DNA of 64,000 nt from Chimonanthus salicifolius (lineage: Eukaryota > Streptophyta > Magnoliopsida > Laurales > Calycanthaceae): NCBI GenBank assembly GCA_013350335.1, contig CM023542.1, positions 9,678,999 to 9,742,998 on the forward strand. The letters are read 5' to 3'. Positions within the stretch are counted from its first letter, which is position 1. The number at the start of each line of letters is the position of its first letter. Positions 1-17,775 of the stretch are shown here, piece by piece. A model generated the notes under the pieces. The model was not told where the DNA came from and did no database searches. It worked only from the letters and a program-made list of their open reading frames with translations. A program made the position numbers and the translations under genes.

Positions 1-702
1 ACAAAGATCTGTCCATTATCTTTACTTTCATCCACTCTGCCCATTACAGAGAACGACGGGAATATCAGATCTGGATAGAGGCGAGATCTGAACGGAGAAG
101 ACAATGCAGAAGGGCCGAGAACACAACACAAGCGGCGAGAGAGGCGGATCTGAAAAACTAGATTTGAAACTGGTGTAGAACTCTCTCAGATCTAAGAGGA
201 TCCATGTACACTTGTGGCTGGAGGAGATCTGATGCGAGCGGCGCAGGAAGCAGCAAGAGCAGATCTAAAAATAAAAGACCGCTGCAAACCAGACCTAAGA
301 ATAGGCGAAGTGCGTGAGAGATCTGATGGCTGCAAGCAGTGCCGTCAGATCTGTGTTTGTTGCTGCCTATGAAAGCCAGAGCAAAGTCTCTGCAAAGCCA
401 TCAAACTGAAGTCTGGAATCTCCTAGATGAAACAGCAGCAACAACAGTGATAAAGAAGCAGATAGGAGAAAGGGGTTCAGATATGCAAATCGCGAATTGT
501 CTCATCTAGTTGCAGTTCTTTGTACATCTTGGAGAGGTTGTATAGCTAATTATGATGAAGCCTCTAGCCGACCCTAGAGCTATCACACTCAGACTCAAAC
601 ACTTAACTAATTATAAATCAAATACACCTCTTAATTAGAGGTAAAACCAAATTAGGAATCCTAATAACATTATAATTCTATTAATCTAAATATATTCCAA
701 CA
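1..702 (-). mobile_element. Copia-like LTR end (partial, runs off left edge)
   Basis: Read on the minus strand, the sequence begins at 702 with TGTTGGAATATA and is AT-rich for about 160 bp. It then becomes a CT-rich, non-coding stretch with many AGATCT hexamers. A TGTTGGAATAT start is typical of plant Copia LTRs, and no long ORF is present. The other LTR boundary, the primer site and any internal region would lie left of base 1, so this could be a solo LTR or the 5' LTR of a longer element. No target duplication can be tested. An alternative is an unclassified repeat that merely starts TG. Confidence 0.45.
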
Positions 703-2425
703 GACAAGGCCAGGAGGGGGCAATGAATGCTTATAATCAAAGTTGTATAGCTGATTTTGGTGATCCCTTAATCCATATGACCAGCTCTCTATGACAAGGT
801 CAGGAGGCACGCAGAAGCCATGTGCCGTCACTGTAACCTGTCATATTATGCTTACAGAACTTCAAAATAAGTGCAGATGGAGCAACTATATACTTTTGAT
901 TGGGAACTATGGAATGGAACGGTAGTGGAGAGGTTGGAGGTAGCAACACCCACCTCTCACTTCCAAACAGTGAAAACGACACCATCCCAAATCAACAGTG
1001 AAATACACTGCCATTCCAGTGACTGTATCTCTGATGCATGCACTAGAGAAGGTGACACCACTCCATTTCGACTTGGCGTTTCCATTGATAAGCAGTGGAT
1101 TTCCTGCCACCAAGGATAGCGGCACTGGACAAGATCTACTTAGCTTCCAAGGACACTGGGTGGCCATCATGAAGAGAATGAGGACCATGATCTCAGTGCC
1201 GCTCATCCCATCTGCTTTTCTGATTCCCAATGTCGAACTCTCCATTCATCATACTCCCTTCTTCTTTTCTGATTCCCAATACTACTCTGTCTCTCTCAAC
1301 ATAAACTTTTTGTTATAACTGTGGAGTACAGGAATAGATACAGCCCCAGCAAGGCAATGGAGCTGAAGTATTACAACATACAAACTGATAATGAAACAAT
1401 TGTGACGCTGAATTCCAACTACCAGTTAATTGTTGAGCTAATACTCCCTGAGAGGGCTTTGATACCTAAGCCCAATGAATGAGATTTGTCTTTATCTTTC
1501 CACCCACCACCTTCCATTGGCAATGCTCTGTCTTCAAAAATTCTTCTAGTCCATTCCAAGCAAATAAACCAAATGATGGACAAGGGAACCATTTTCCAGA
1601 ATACATGGCTTTTCCTTAAAAGGGGCCCAAACCCCAGGCTAGAAATGAGAGCATATAGAGATTTAGGAAAAGCCCACAAAAAGGAAAATAAAGAAAGTGG
1701 TTCAAAATAGGGGTGGCAAAAGGACAACGGATAAAGAGATGATCGATAGATCCTCATTCCTCCAATCCCCCACCCTCTATTCTTCATGCTCCAGTGGAAC
1801 ACAGCGATAAATCTGCAGAGACCCATGACACTCGAAAACACCTTCATATCCGATATAGTATTAGTTTTACAAAGGATGCTTCTAAGTTCTAACATTTTTA
1901 TGACAGCTGAATTTCGTTGCAAAATAAAACAGGGAGCCTCAAACAACACCATCCCCCTTCTTTTGCCACCACCAAAACCAACCACACCACCCCCCCCCCC
2001 ACCCCCAAAAAAAAAAAAAACCACCACCTCTTACATGTTTCCATCTCTCTTCTTTACCTATCAAGGGGGTGCCTAAATCGTGAACCATCTAGAATTCTAC
2101 CCACTGTGTCTGTTTGTGTCAGCATTTTTTTCCGTAATAACTTCAGTAAAAAGAGCCAGTGCAGAATAAAAAATTCAAAAATTTAGTAACACACTATCAA
2201 AAAAAGAATCTGATATGGATATCAGTGGTTGGATTAGCCATGTGCAAGATAGGCAAAGTAGAAGTAATGTGATTGGGGCCAAGGTGGGCCCCACAAAGCT
2301 GTCACCGCATGTAAATGCGGTGACCACCTTAAGGGACAATTTTTAATGACATGTGTCAAAAACACACATGCAGAAATACCTGAAATTCATTGGTAAAGAA
2401 TGTGAACAGGAAATCCATAACTCAC
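703..2425. other. Non-coding stretch downstream of the last visible kinase exon
   Basis: No exon of the kinase's expected C-terminal tail is visible here on the minus strand. The stretch holds a C-tract followed by an A-tract near 1989-2020. It also holds a minus-strand open stretch at about 1419-1720 whose residues (PLSIIW, then RRIFED) faintly resemble the C-terminal end of plant LINE ORF2. A plus-strand open stretch at 1322-1480 matches nothing I know. It is probably last-intron or downstream sequence eroded by old insertions. Confidence 0.4.
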
Positions 2426-7873
<5,448 letters not shown>

Positions 7874-8663
7874 TTTGATCAGAACAGCATGATGAACTCC
7901 AATCGCAATTTCTCCTTTTCAATCTAAAGAAAATCCTAAACACCAACAAAGACTTTATGCAAGCCTTCAATCCACGTCTGGTCCAAATAGCACCAAAATA
8001 AAAATCAAAGAAAAATTATTAAAAACATTTTTCAAGGGTTGGCAAAATTATATGATAAAATCCACTGGAGCATCTAACAAAAACAAAATGATGAGAATTT
8101 CATTGTTACAGCAATCTCATGGCTGCACGAATGTGAACCTAAAAAACTTCTAGAAAAAATATAATTTGAAGAAATGTAAACCGAAACACCTTTAAGCATT
8201 ATTTGAAAAGCACAAGTAAATTTGCACAAAGTTTCCAAATTGAACGCAAGAAATCTCTAATTTCTTTTGAAACCGGTCAAAAAAAGGCAACAATGTAAAA
8301 CCAAAATTTATCATAGTAAAAACAGAAGTCCTTATTACTTCACCAAATTCAAACATAACTAAAACACAAACGAGATAAGGGGAAAAAATATAAAAAACAA
8401 AACCTCTTTTGCACATCATACACCACCACGAAAATCCATGACATGATGTAAAATAATAATATTACTAATACACTAAAATAATCATCATAAAACTAACACC
8501 GAATTTTAACAGAAAACCACATTAGCCATCGAAAATCTGAAAAAGAACCCAGCATCTGGGGAAAAATTCACAGTTAATTCCGATTCCTTCACTAGTAATT
8601 CCATTAATTGTCCAAGTTTCACCAAAAATCCTTATTCCTTCACATTTTTTTTCCCAGAAATCC

Positions 8664-8738
8664 CGAGAGAGAGAGAGAGAGGGAGAGAGGGACGCCACGT
8701 TTCACTTCAAATCCTCAACTCTGCACCAGCTCCCCTCC

Positions 8739-8775
<37 letters not shown>

Positions 8776-8957
8776 ACTCAAGACAACCAAATCCAATAAA
8801 CACATTCGTATTTTTTTGCTAAAAAATCGAAGTGTAAAAACCAAAAATAGAAATAAAGAAAGAAAAAGACACTTTTTAACTTAAATCCTCATCTAAACAC
8901 CAATTTCACTCCAAATCCTGAACATCGAGCGGGAGAGAGAGAGAGAGAGAGAGAGAG
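8664..8957. repeat. Cluster of (GA)n microsatellites
   Basis: Three GA tracts lie at about 8665-8690, 8742-8772 and 8932-8957, inside the presumed leader intron. On the sense (minus) strand they read as CT tracts, common in plant 5' leaders and capable of binding GAGA-type BBR/BPC factors. That role is inference only. Confidence 0.85.
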
Positions 8958-9300
8958 CATCTTTGCACCAAAGTCATCGCTGGAATTCAAGAAAGAGCAA
9001 TGGAAATGTAAAATTACTAAAAATTAATAAAACTGACAAAAAACCACTTTCACTTCAAATCCTCATCTGAGCACCAAATCCTACTCCGAAATCCTAAGAA
9101 AAATTAACAAGATGCTTCTTTCACGATGCAAAATCTCATCTTAACAGCAAATTCAGTGGAGAATGCCTCAAAATGGCAAGGAAAAACTATCACCTCAATT
9201 CCCATCTAAGCACCAAAGCCACTCCAAAAATCCTCAGAAAAAAAAAATTCCAAATCGCTGCTTTTGATGCAAAGTCTCACCTTCGCACCAAGTTCGAAGT
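8870..9300. repeat. Imperfect direct repeats in kinase leader intron
   Basis: The phrase CTTCAAATCCTCATCT followed by AAGCACCAA and then CACTCCAAATCCT recurs with variation near 8878-8920, 9050-9095 and 9190-9235. Between copies are paired GATGCAAAATCTCA-like segments (9125 and 9268). This looks like old tandem duplication of a leader segment of roughly 150 bp. Confidence 0.55.
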
Positions 9301-9425
9301 GAATCACTGAAATAGCAATGAAATATAAAACCCTAATATCTGTATAGAAAATGGCTCGTTTCTGCACCAAATTGGGCCAGAAAAAATCGCGCAGGGAATG
9401 ATTCGAGCGAGAGAAGATTCGAAAC

Positions 9426-10400
9426 CTGGATCGATTAATCAAAGCGATAGCGTGTGGAGCAAAATCCGAGAAACCTTCCGCAAACAAAATGATTGCTTTT
9501 AGGACCCTCGCTTTTGACTCTCTTCCTGCGGTCTCTCTCTGCAATCTTCTTCAGCGAAAGAGAAAGTTTGCGTTTTTCAAATCTAAATAAACTATTGCTA
9601 TGATTTTACTCATATAACCTCTTCTCAAATACACACGAGCAGTAAAGTGAAAGTAGACCAGTGATTGATTTACGGGATTACGATTTCTTATATTAAGGTG
9701 TTAAGAGATCTCTTAGACCATTGTACTAAGTTTATAATCATGATTAATAATGATGTTGTAGCAGGACAAATCATTTATTAATCTTAGTGATAAAACTGCT
9801 GGCAACATCTGAGACCCCACAAAATTGAGTGTGGACGTGAGAGTAGAGACAGATAATGAATATGTAGTTTTGTACATCTTAAGATTAATTTGATTAAATA
9901 ATTACAAATATAAAATTATATTAAACCGTACACTTGTCAAAGAGAACTATGATAGAGATATAACATTTCCAACTTCAATTTTCATTAGTAATATTATGAT
10001 ACACAATTGCATTGAATAATATTCTCTAGTACATACTATTTTTTAAAAGTTAAATCTCTATTTAATTTGACAGAATTTTAAATTTCACATTATTGAGGAA
10101 ATAAATTCCTTTCGTGACATTGAATTCCCTGTGCATTAACCAACATATGTGAAAATAATTTTCACCTACTCATCATCTCATCTCATCTCATGCAGAACAA
10201 ATAAATTCACAAAAAGAGTTTAGTAGTTCATCTGTTTTGGCTTCATTTCATGGACTATTTGAAACTTAGAACATATTTAAAATCAAATGTACTTGTCTTC
10301 AGATGGACCAAGACTCGCATATTATTTAAAGTTCCATTAGTATTGCGGGTCGGGTAGGGCCACTCGGATCATCCAACAGTAATCACCTATCACCAAAGCG
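9426..10400 (-). promoter_or_regulatory. Kinase first leader exon and promoter region
   Basis: 9426 to about 9560 is the likely first non-coding exon on the minus strand, GA/CT-rich near its start. The AT-rich sequence beyond is the likely core promoter. I see no unambiguous TATA box tied to a start site, so the boundary is approximate. Confidence 0.4.
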
Positions 10401-10535
10401 GAAAACATATAAAAACAAACGGAGGGTATTATTGTAATTTAATACTATCACCCTTCCTTTTTAGTCAATTGCTTGGAAAAACAAAATAAAGATCTTTTTG
10501 CTTAATCCAGTAATTAGGTTCAGTGAACTACAGTA

Positions 10536-10960
10536 TTAAACATCGCGCAACTCACGCTTACGTGTGCACGAAGTTGCCGTCGGATTAAGTTTTAGCCTTC
10601 GGCCAGCGCCTTCTTCCGACACGTGGCTTTTCGTGGGAGGACAGCTCCGACGGCAAATTTGGAGATCGTGGTTGCACGACTCCGGCCGGCCACGTCGGAC
10701 AAGCACGAGGGCGGCAAAGGTAAAGCTCCGTCGCCCCCACCACCACCACTTCAACGCGTTTTAAGTATCTAATCAAACCCTACAGGTGTCAGTCAGTGCA
10801 TGAACAGTGGAGATTGTGCCTGTCTAACCATGGTTGAGGGGGAGGGTTTGAAACCGTGTTGTTTCCTAACCAGAGTTCACGCGCTTCTTCTCTTACTTGC
10901 TATATTCCTTATTTATTACCTTCCCATCGCGAAAGGAGCAAAGTAGCAAACGAATACAAG
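10536..10960. other. GC-rich, CpG-rich island of unknown role
   Basis: About 10550-10760 is strikingly richer in G+C and CpG than its AT-rich surroundings. It contains an ACACGTGGC G-box/ABRE-like site near 10620. Overlapping open frames of 60-72 codons occur on both strands but match no family I know. From 10795 a stretch resembling a leader ends at a donor-like ACAAGGTAAG (about 10957). This could be the promoter and first exon of an unrecognised gene, or a hypomethylated relic. Confidence 0.35.
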
Positions 10961-13064
10961 GTAAGATTATTTATGATTTTTTAAAATAATAAAATTTAAC
11001 TATAAATTTTGATTAAAATCACCACTTTATTAATAATTTAATTGTTTTGACAAATATTATATTTAAACATTAAATCCTGTCCACGTGGAATCTGACGAGA
11101 GTGTCTAAGGTAAAGTGGTAGACCCATGTACAAATGATAATTTGTTTTTTAATTTTTGCAGTGTTACTAATGCAGCGACAAGCCATATTTATTCGACTTG
11201 AATATCAATAATGATTTATTGATTCAAACTAACTTTAATTATTATCAAATAGATTTGAATCAAGGCAATATTTGAAAGTTATTAAATTTTATTTATAAGT
11301 TTGGATGGATTTATCTGATCATCATGACGTTTGCCTCATGAAATGAGGTTTTGATTTTGATTCACGTTCAATTCTTCTACACCATTTTCTATGGAGGTAC
11401 TCTCTATTGATTAAATCAATGTATGTGGATTAAGAGATTTATACATCTTCGTCATTTCCAATATAGAGTGGGAATGTATATATATATATATATATATTTG
11501 AGTCAAATTGAGATCAGATCGAGTTGAATGTCTTGGATTTTGTAAAATATAATACTAAAATAAATTTTATTTTGAAGGCATACTAAAATTTAGTTGATTT
11601 ATTTATTAAATGGATTAAAATACATTATCAAATTGTATTTTCATGCGTGAAGATGTCTTATTCGATTAAAAATTTATACTTGTAAATTTCTACTCACTAA
11701 TTTTATTTTGATTAAATTCCATGCAATTAATCGATAGTAGGGAACACAACTGGACGGTTAGATTGTCTGGTGATGAGGCCGTGCTTGAGGAGTGAGTGCT
11801 TGACAGCAACAGTACGATTTTCTAACATAAAAAAAGCGCCAATCTTGCCCGGACAATTAGCAAAATGGACCGTAACATTACCTTTCAAAAAAAATGGACT
11901 GTAATATTTAATAAAAATAATAGGACCCTAATAATCTTATTCTACTCTAAAAAGTCATTCTCCATTTTTATTCCGTGTGTGATGGTAGAAAAATTTACAC
12001 ACACTCGAAGACTAGTCCATTTATTCTAAGAGACATAAACTCCTCGACCATAAAAATATTATATACCTAATAAAATAGCTAGAGAAATGGCCCCCTAGGG
12101 TTAAACATTAGTGAGATGTATATGAAAAATTAAGATTATTTTTTACTAAATTGGCATGATATTAAATGAGATTAAAATATCAGATTAGATACTCCTCATT
12201 TTGGCTCATTTTAGGCTTTTAGCCTTCACTTTTTTAAAAAAAATATCCTAAAGACAAAATTTTAAATAGAATTTAAGTCTAGTATTCGAGCCTCTATGAT
12301 TTCACCTGATATGCTTTAAGGGCAGGGTATCACCTTTTTAGGATTTTACAGCTAGATTTTCTGCGATTTTCCACATATAAATTCAAAAAAAAAAGTCTAT
12401 AAATATTAATCACCATTTTGAATTTTAATAATAGTTTCATGTAAAAATATAAATATCTTGATGACTAATAGAGACATTGGAGTTTTTATAACGAGGTCCT
12501 TGTTATGAAAACACTATGTCCTTATCATTTCTCAAAACATTTGATTTGATTTAATTATGTTATTTATTCTTGAAACATTTAAAACTAATAAATAACGGTT
12601 AAGAAAACGTAAAGAATGATAATCTAATCTTCTAGAAAAAATATCTATATATTAAATTAATTCTACTTCAATCAAGGACATATCCCAATCAAATCACATC
12701 AGAAGAATATAATTTAATTATTTATAGAACTGAATTCCACTCAAGCAACAAATATAATATCCCCCTGGCCTACGTACCAACTGCACAACCCCAAGTCCCA
12801 CCTCAAGCCTCTAAGGCAAAGGTGGACGAGATGCTGGTCGATACGTTTTATCTATAAATATTGGTTAATATTGTAAATATCAACAGATATTCGATATAAA
12901 TTAGTGATATATAGCTGATATTAATACATTTTTAAAGAAAAAAAATAAGAGAAAAAAATATCAATTGATACTGAATTTTAAACTCAAGAGGCAAACAATT
13001 ACGATATGCAGAGTAAACATTCACATCATCAGATATCATATGCTTCATGAACCCTGGTAATTAT
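10961..13064. other. AT-rich intergenic DNA, no gene seen
   Basis: The stretch is low complexity, with a (TA)n run near 11478-11500. At 12840-12980 there is a segment rich in GATATT/AATATC motifs like those in the hAT-type relics elsewhere in the window. No coding sequence is supported. Confidence 0.5.
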
Positions 13065-14354
13065 TGTAATACTCTAACTCGAATTAAGCGTGATCAGTAT
13101 GATAAATCATACTTAGACCGATTAATCTTGAAGATTACAGTTAAGGCTTTACGAAAAGCCAGGTTTGGCCCAGTCAGAGTTCGAAAGCTCGATGATTCAG
13201 CTCGTCTAATTGGAAGGGCAAAATGGTAATTTACCATTTATCGATAATATTTCTTCTAGGTATGTAATTATTTGATTATTGATGGATGATATTGATTTCC
13301 TTAATTAAGAATTTTAATTTATAATTATAGAAGTATATTAATTTCAGAAAATGGTATTTAAAACTATCCGAAAAGACTCCGAAAGAGAAGAAATAAATAC
13401 TTTTAGATAATTTTAGAAACAAGAAAATCTTAAGAAAATCATGTGATGTTAGGTTTTAATATAACGGTTTAGTTTATCTCTCCAAATTTTGAAAATAAAA
13501 GTTTTAAACCCTTTTATTTATCATAAGTTAAAATAAGCAAATAGTATCAAAATGTGGATTTTGTTTAAATCTATAATTTTTAATGAATTTTTAAATCTCC
13601 AAAATTTATAAGAAATAGAGTTTATTAAACCCAACATTTTTAAGTTGGATTAAATTAATCAAGTTAATTAAACTATGTTTTTAATTAAAATTTAATTAAG
13701 ACCAAAATTGGACTTATTTGTAAAAATTTCAGAAGGACTTATCTTCAATTTAATTTTACAGTTTTACTGTTACTGCTTCAACGTGGCCGTGGCAACCCCA
13801 CACAGCGCCTGTGGGCTGCCGGTGATGTGTCCATCACCTGGCCTGGTTGGAGAGTTTATAAATTCTACTCTCCTCCCACTTGGATTCACCTCAGACTAAT
13901 TCTACCTCTGTGAAAAACCAACTGTCGTCCATCTCTGTTTTTTTCAAAAAATTTCACTGTAACCTTAAGGAGGGAGACTTTTCAAATTTCGGATTTTCAA
14001 CCTTAGAGCTCAAGCGAAGGTAACCTCTATATTCCTTTTCAAATTCTAACACATTTCTTTTCAAATTCTGACACATCTAGAATCAAACATAAGTAAAATT
14101 GATCAAGTTTTGAGTGTGTAAAATGGATCTGAAGTTTTAAGGAAAACTTGGATTTCATGTGTTTCCCTGAATTTCATGTTAAAATCAGATGCTTTAAATC
14201 AGTGTTAAAGTTTTAATTTATTCCCTATGTCAAGAGGACCCATTGAGGAGTCCATCTGACCAGTTGGATGTGAAAAACGAATCCAGAAAACCCACTGTTT
14301 CTGGATTCGTATTTCACTCTCCCGTTGTTGTTACTGTCTGCTGCTGCAATAGAG

Positions 14355-14745
14355 GAAGAAGACGACTCTCGGAAGGTCCGAGAGTTAGGCTTCGAAGCGA
14401 CACCTTCGGAAGTTCTGAGCTTCTGTTCAGGGTTCCGAAGTGTCCAGAGGCCAACCGTTTCTCCCGCCTTTGCTGACAGGATGTTCCGAGCCTGTTTCGG
14501 AAGGACTGAACAGCTCGGAAGTTCCAAGCTTCTCTCGGCAAGTTCTGAGACACACCGAGACCTACCGAAGATTCTGTTTTCTATTTTTCCGCTCGGAAGC
14601 ACCCTCAGAAGTTCCGAGACATGAGCCTCGGACATTCCGAAGAGCAGAACCATGTTCCGAAGTTTTGTGGACCAGTTTAGGCAGTAATTCGGAAGTTCTG
14701 AAGCCACAGTAACTGGTTCTGAGGCATGTTCCGAGGAACACAGTT
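14355..14745 (+). repeat. Dense TTCCGA/TCGGAA motif field
   Basis: About fourteen copies of TTCCGA or its complement TCGGAA, often extended as TTCCGAAG or CGGAAGTTC, occur in under 400 bp of an otherwise AT-rich unit. The same kind of field lies in the related copy at about 40890-41265. It could be an LTR regulatory array or leftover short-period repetition. Confidence 0.7.
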
Positions 14746-16140
14746 TTGATTTATAAATCTTGGTTTGATTTAAGAAGCATATGTTAGATCCCTAGGTTTT
14801 AATGTGATGTTTATACCCCTATTTGATAATTAAAAATGATATTAACCTCTTTCTATTGGTACTATAGTGTATTATTTATTATATTCACTTTCAGGCCGAT
14901 ACTTTCTATCTGTGGCTGGTTCAGCCCGATAGCTATCTGTAGCTATACGATTTCCTTCGCCGCTTGGTAGAAAAGAAGGGTTCGAGCACTGAGTGACCTC
15001 TAAGCCTAACTTGCTATAAGAGTAGTGGCCTGAGCACCTTATACCTCTAGCCCTAACTCAATACGTCAATCTGGTCATGCCCAGAAGACAATATGAGAAG
15101 TGGCCTGAGCACTCTATTATATATATTTGATGATTATTGTAACTTAAAATGGTTAGTAACCAAATAGGAGACTCAGTTCCATTTCCTCTAGAGATTTCTG
15201 GAAAAAATAGGATAGAAATATTTGAAATACTATGAGTATGTATTGTTTTGTATGCTATATTTATGGATTGATCACTGTTTGTATGCTTGGCAGATACCTC
15301 GATACCACACATTTTCAGTGAGAAGACTTAACACTGCAGTATGAGTAAATCAGGTTAAAAGGGATCTAGTGCAATGAGTGGTTTCAAGGATCTGTTTTGA
15401 TGAACCCACTTATATGCTTAGACATGATGCACTATTGTAAAAAGTGCTTATGAATAATTGTGATGTTGATCACATATGATGATGCTTATGAGCTGTGATG
15501 TTATTGATACTGCTTCCACGTACCCTTTACTATTGAACCATTACTGAGCTTGTGTGTGTCGGTTTACGACTACTGCACCAAGTGGGTCAGTTACTGAGCT
15601 CTTGTGTGTCAATACCGGTTTTGGGTGGGCTGGAGATGTACTTGCAAGAAGTATTTTGACCTTGTCGGGACTTAATACTATTAGTATCAGCGTAATATAT
15701 AGGTGTTACGGTGGATGTCAGCAATTATAGAATTATGATGAGATTTTGAGCAGAATGAAACTATTATGTTGATAATGTTGATAATGTTGATTTTGACTAA
15801 CCGAATATTCAATAAATTGCATTGTTATGTTCTTTCACTGGGCTAGTTAGCTCACACTACTCACATTCCAGGAGATGTACCTGAGGAGGAGGAACCTACG
15901 TATCGAGCTTAGGAAGGATAAGCTTTGGCGTGGCCTTGGATTTCCCTTTTGACAGGGACTTATTGATGATATTTGGTTCTTTGAAACCATTATTTGTGTA
16001 AAGTATCGTATGTGGTACTTATTTTGTGATGGCTTGTAAAACCATTGTGTGTTCCGTAGTAATTCTGATTCGTTTATAAAATGATCCTTTTTTTTTTAAA
16101 CATGCGATTGTATGTTATGTGGGTAGGATCATTGTGACAA

Positions 16141-16481
16141 ATACCGTTCTCGGGATATTAACGGCAATTGGTAATAACGGGATATTTTTAAATTCTCTGA
16201 TTTTTACCGAGAATTTAACGGAAAAATCTCGCAGAAATTATAATATTTAAAAAATAAAAAAATATAATAAATAAAAAAATTAATTAAATAAAAATGATAT
16301 AGGGAATTTACCGGCAATTTACCGGGATATTATTGCATTATTAACGTTTATCGCGTTTTTAACGCGATTTTATTGGGAATTTACCAAAAATTTATCGTCG
16401 TGGCGATAAAAACGCGTTTTTAACGCGGTAATGGTATTTTGCAGATAAAAACGCTGTAAATTTGAGAATACCGCCGATATT
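16141..16481. mobile_element. 341-bp nested insertion with 8-bp duplication TGTGACAA
   Basis: TGTGACAA stands directly before (16133-16140) and after (16482-16489) this segment. The ends are related as weak inverted repeats (ATACCGTTCTCGGGATATT at the left; GAGAATACCGCCGATATT at the right, read on the plus strand). The inside is full of short inverted GATATT, TTAACG and CGCGTTTTTAACGCG motifs. The 8-bp duplication fits a hAT-type non-autonomous element. Removing it restores a plausible continuous LTR-like unit. Confidence 0.6.
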
Positions 16482-17590
16482 TGTGACAAGAGGTAGGATT
16501 ATGGTTTGTGTGTGAGTCAATATGTTGAGAACATGTGTGACTGGGTCTAATCCTTGATCCAGCCAGTTATAAGCCTTGAGATTACTTTTAAAAAAAATAG
16601 TAGCGTCCCGGGTCCACTTCTGGGTCAGGGCGTTACAATCATAATTCAAAAAATTATATATTAGGTTGGTTGAAAACTCTATATAGTTGAGTAATTTAAA
16701 GAAGTTTATAGGCTCGATTTAAAAAACTCAATAAAATTCGTTGATTTATTTAACTCAAAATACTGTAGAGTTGAGTAAACTCAAACACGCTTGTTCAAGG
16801 TTTTTTCAAGTTGCTAACGTATATTCATAACTATAGCCTACACACTAAAAATTGGACCTGAAAAAAAATATTTTCAAATTAATTTTTTTGTAATTAGTTC
16901 AATTTATTCTTAAAATTTTCTCACTATTTCAAATTATATAGTATAGATTTTAAACTAATAATCATAATCATATTTAACAAATCATTTAAAACTCAGAATC
17001 TTTTTTATCACCGATAGAAATGGAGTGACAAATTTATGATAATGTATGTATTTTTTTTTTTTTTTTGAATTTATATGTGAAAAATCGTGGGATACTCAAC
17101 ATAAAAATTCCACTAATGAGTCCACTTTCCCTAGACCACACCTCTCCTGCTACCTGAAGCGGGAAGCAATTAATTAAACTACACATGTGGGTAATGTATG
17201 TAAATTAAGAATAGTTGAGAAACGTAGTAAGTTTATCGTAAAAAACAAGAAAAAGGAAATGATGGTGAGGCGTAATAACGCAAACTAGTGACAGTGTGAC
17301 ACCATGAATTCAACGAAGTAAGTGGACAGCTGCCAACAACCAAAACACCAGAGTCCACAAGTGTGACACAACCACCTTCGATTGAGAGGGTAATAGCTGG
17401 TGATCGTAGTTCTAACAATTGGTCTTCCAAAATTAAAGAATTGAGTTGGATGATGACTTGGTTTTTGGCTCATTCGATCTTAAATCGGTTTTTTAATTAT
17501 TATTATTTTTATAATTAATTGTTTGTCAATTCAGATTTGTCTCAACTAAGACAGGCTCAAATTGACCCACATTGTCCTCATTATTTTTAT

Positions 17591-17775
17591 TTTTTTTAAG
17601 TCTAAGGTATTCAGCCCTCTTATAACACCTGACTAAGTCTTTGGAGTATGTGCAAACCTCCTTATTTGTACACTAGGTAAAATTAGGGAGAGTGGCCGTT
17701 ATATGTTGAGAGTGAAACTTGAACCTAAAACTTTCCACAACTTATTGGAGTTTTTAACCTTCAAGTCAACTATCA
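17591..17775 (-). mobile_element. Degenerate tRNA-derived SINE copy (minus)
   Basis: Read on the minus strand, this shows the landmarks of the SINE at 21212-21400 in the same order. A decayed B-box region is followed by CTCTCCCTAATTTTACC, AAGGAGGTTTGCACATA and GACTTAGTCAGGTG, then an A-rich tail at 17591-17600. It is clearly older than the copies at 21.2 kb and 56.7 kb. Confidence 0.65.

Larger units (their letters stand above)
7924..9425 (-). other. Probable 5'-UTR intron of the kinase gene
   Basis: On the minus strand, CCAG|GTTTCG (donor at 9425) and TTTCTTTAG (acceptor at 7924) bracket a 1.5-kb stretch upstream of the ATG at 7873. A leader intron at this place is inferred from these splice-like sites and from the lack of any coding sequence in it. 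It contains three GA/CT microsatellites and the imperfect repeats noted separately. Confidence 0.5.
13065..16637 (+). mobile_element. Long LTR-like unit 1 (probable solo LTR, Ty3/gypsy type)
   Basis: The unit starts TGTAATACTC and ends GGGCGTTACA, imperfect inverted termini with the TG...CA ends of an LTR. Its flanks are ATTAT (13060-13064) and ATCAT (16638-16642), a 5-bp duplication with one mismatch. At 3573 bp including a nested insertion it is long for an LTR but normal for Tekay/Del-type chromoviruses. It carries no gag or pol. A related, inverted copy at 38098-42545 shows the same order of blocks: the AAAGCC near the start, the CATCTGACCAG segment, the TTCCGA motif field, the GTCGGT/CCGGT repeats, and the terminal AGTAGCGT...TTACA. 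Tekay membership is inference. Confidence 0.65.

Noticed and set aside
1322..1480. Plus-strand open stretch resembling an exon (RYSPSKAMELKYYN...)
   Set aside because: No family recognised, no matching exons around it, and the opposite strand is equally open; not enough to call a gene.
14225..14707. 160-codon minus-strand frame in long LTR-like unit 1
   Set aside because: The frame is not preserved in the related copy at 38-42.5 kb and overlaps the TTCCGA motif field; a by-product of short repetition.
14355..14745. Heat-shock elements (GAAnnTTC arrays) like those in heat-responsive Copia LTRs
   Set aside because: In the repeated words the GAA and TTC halves are separated by one base, not two, so they do not form heat-shock elements.
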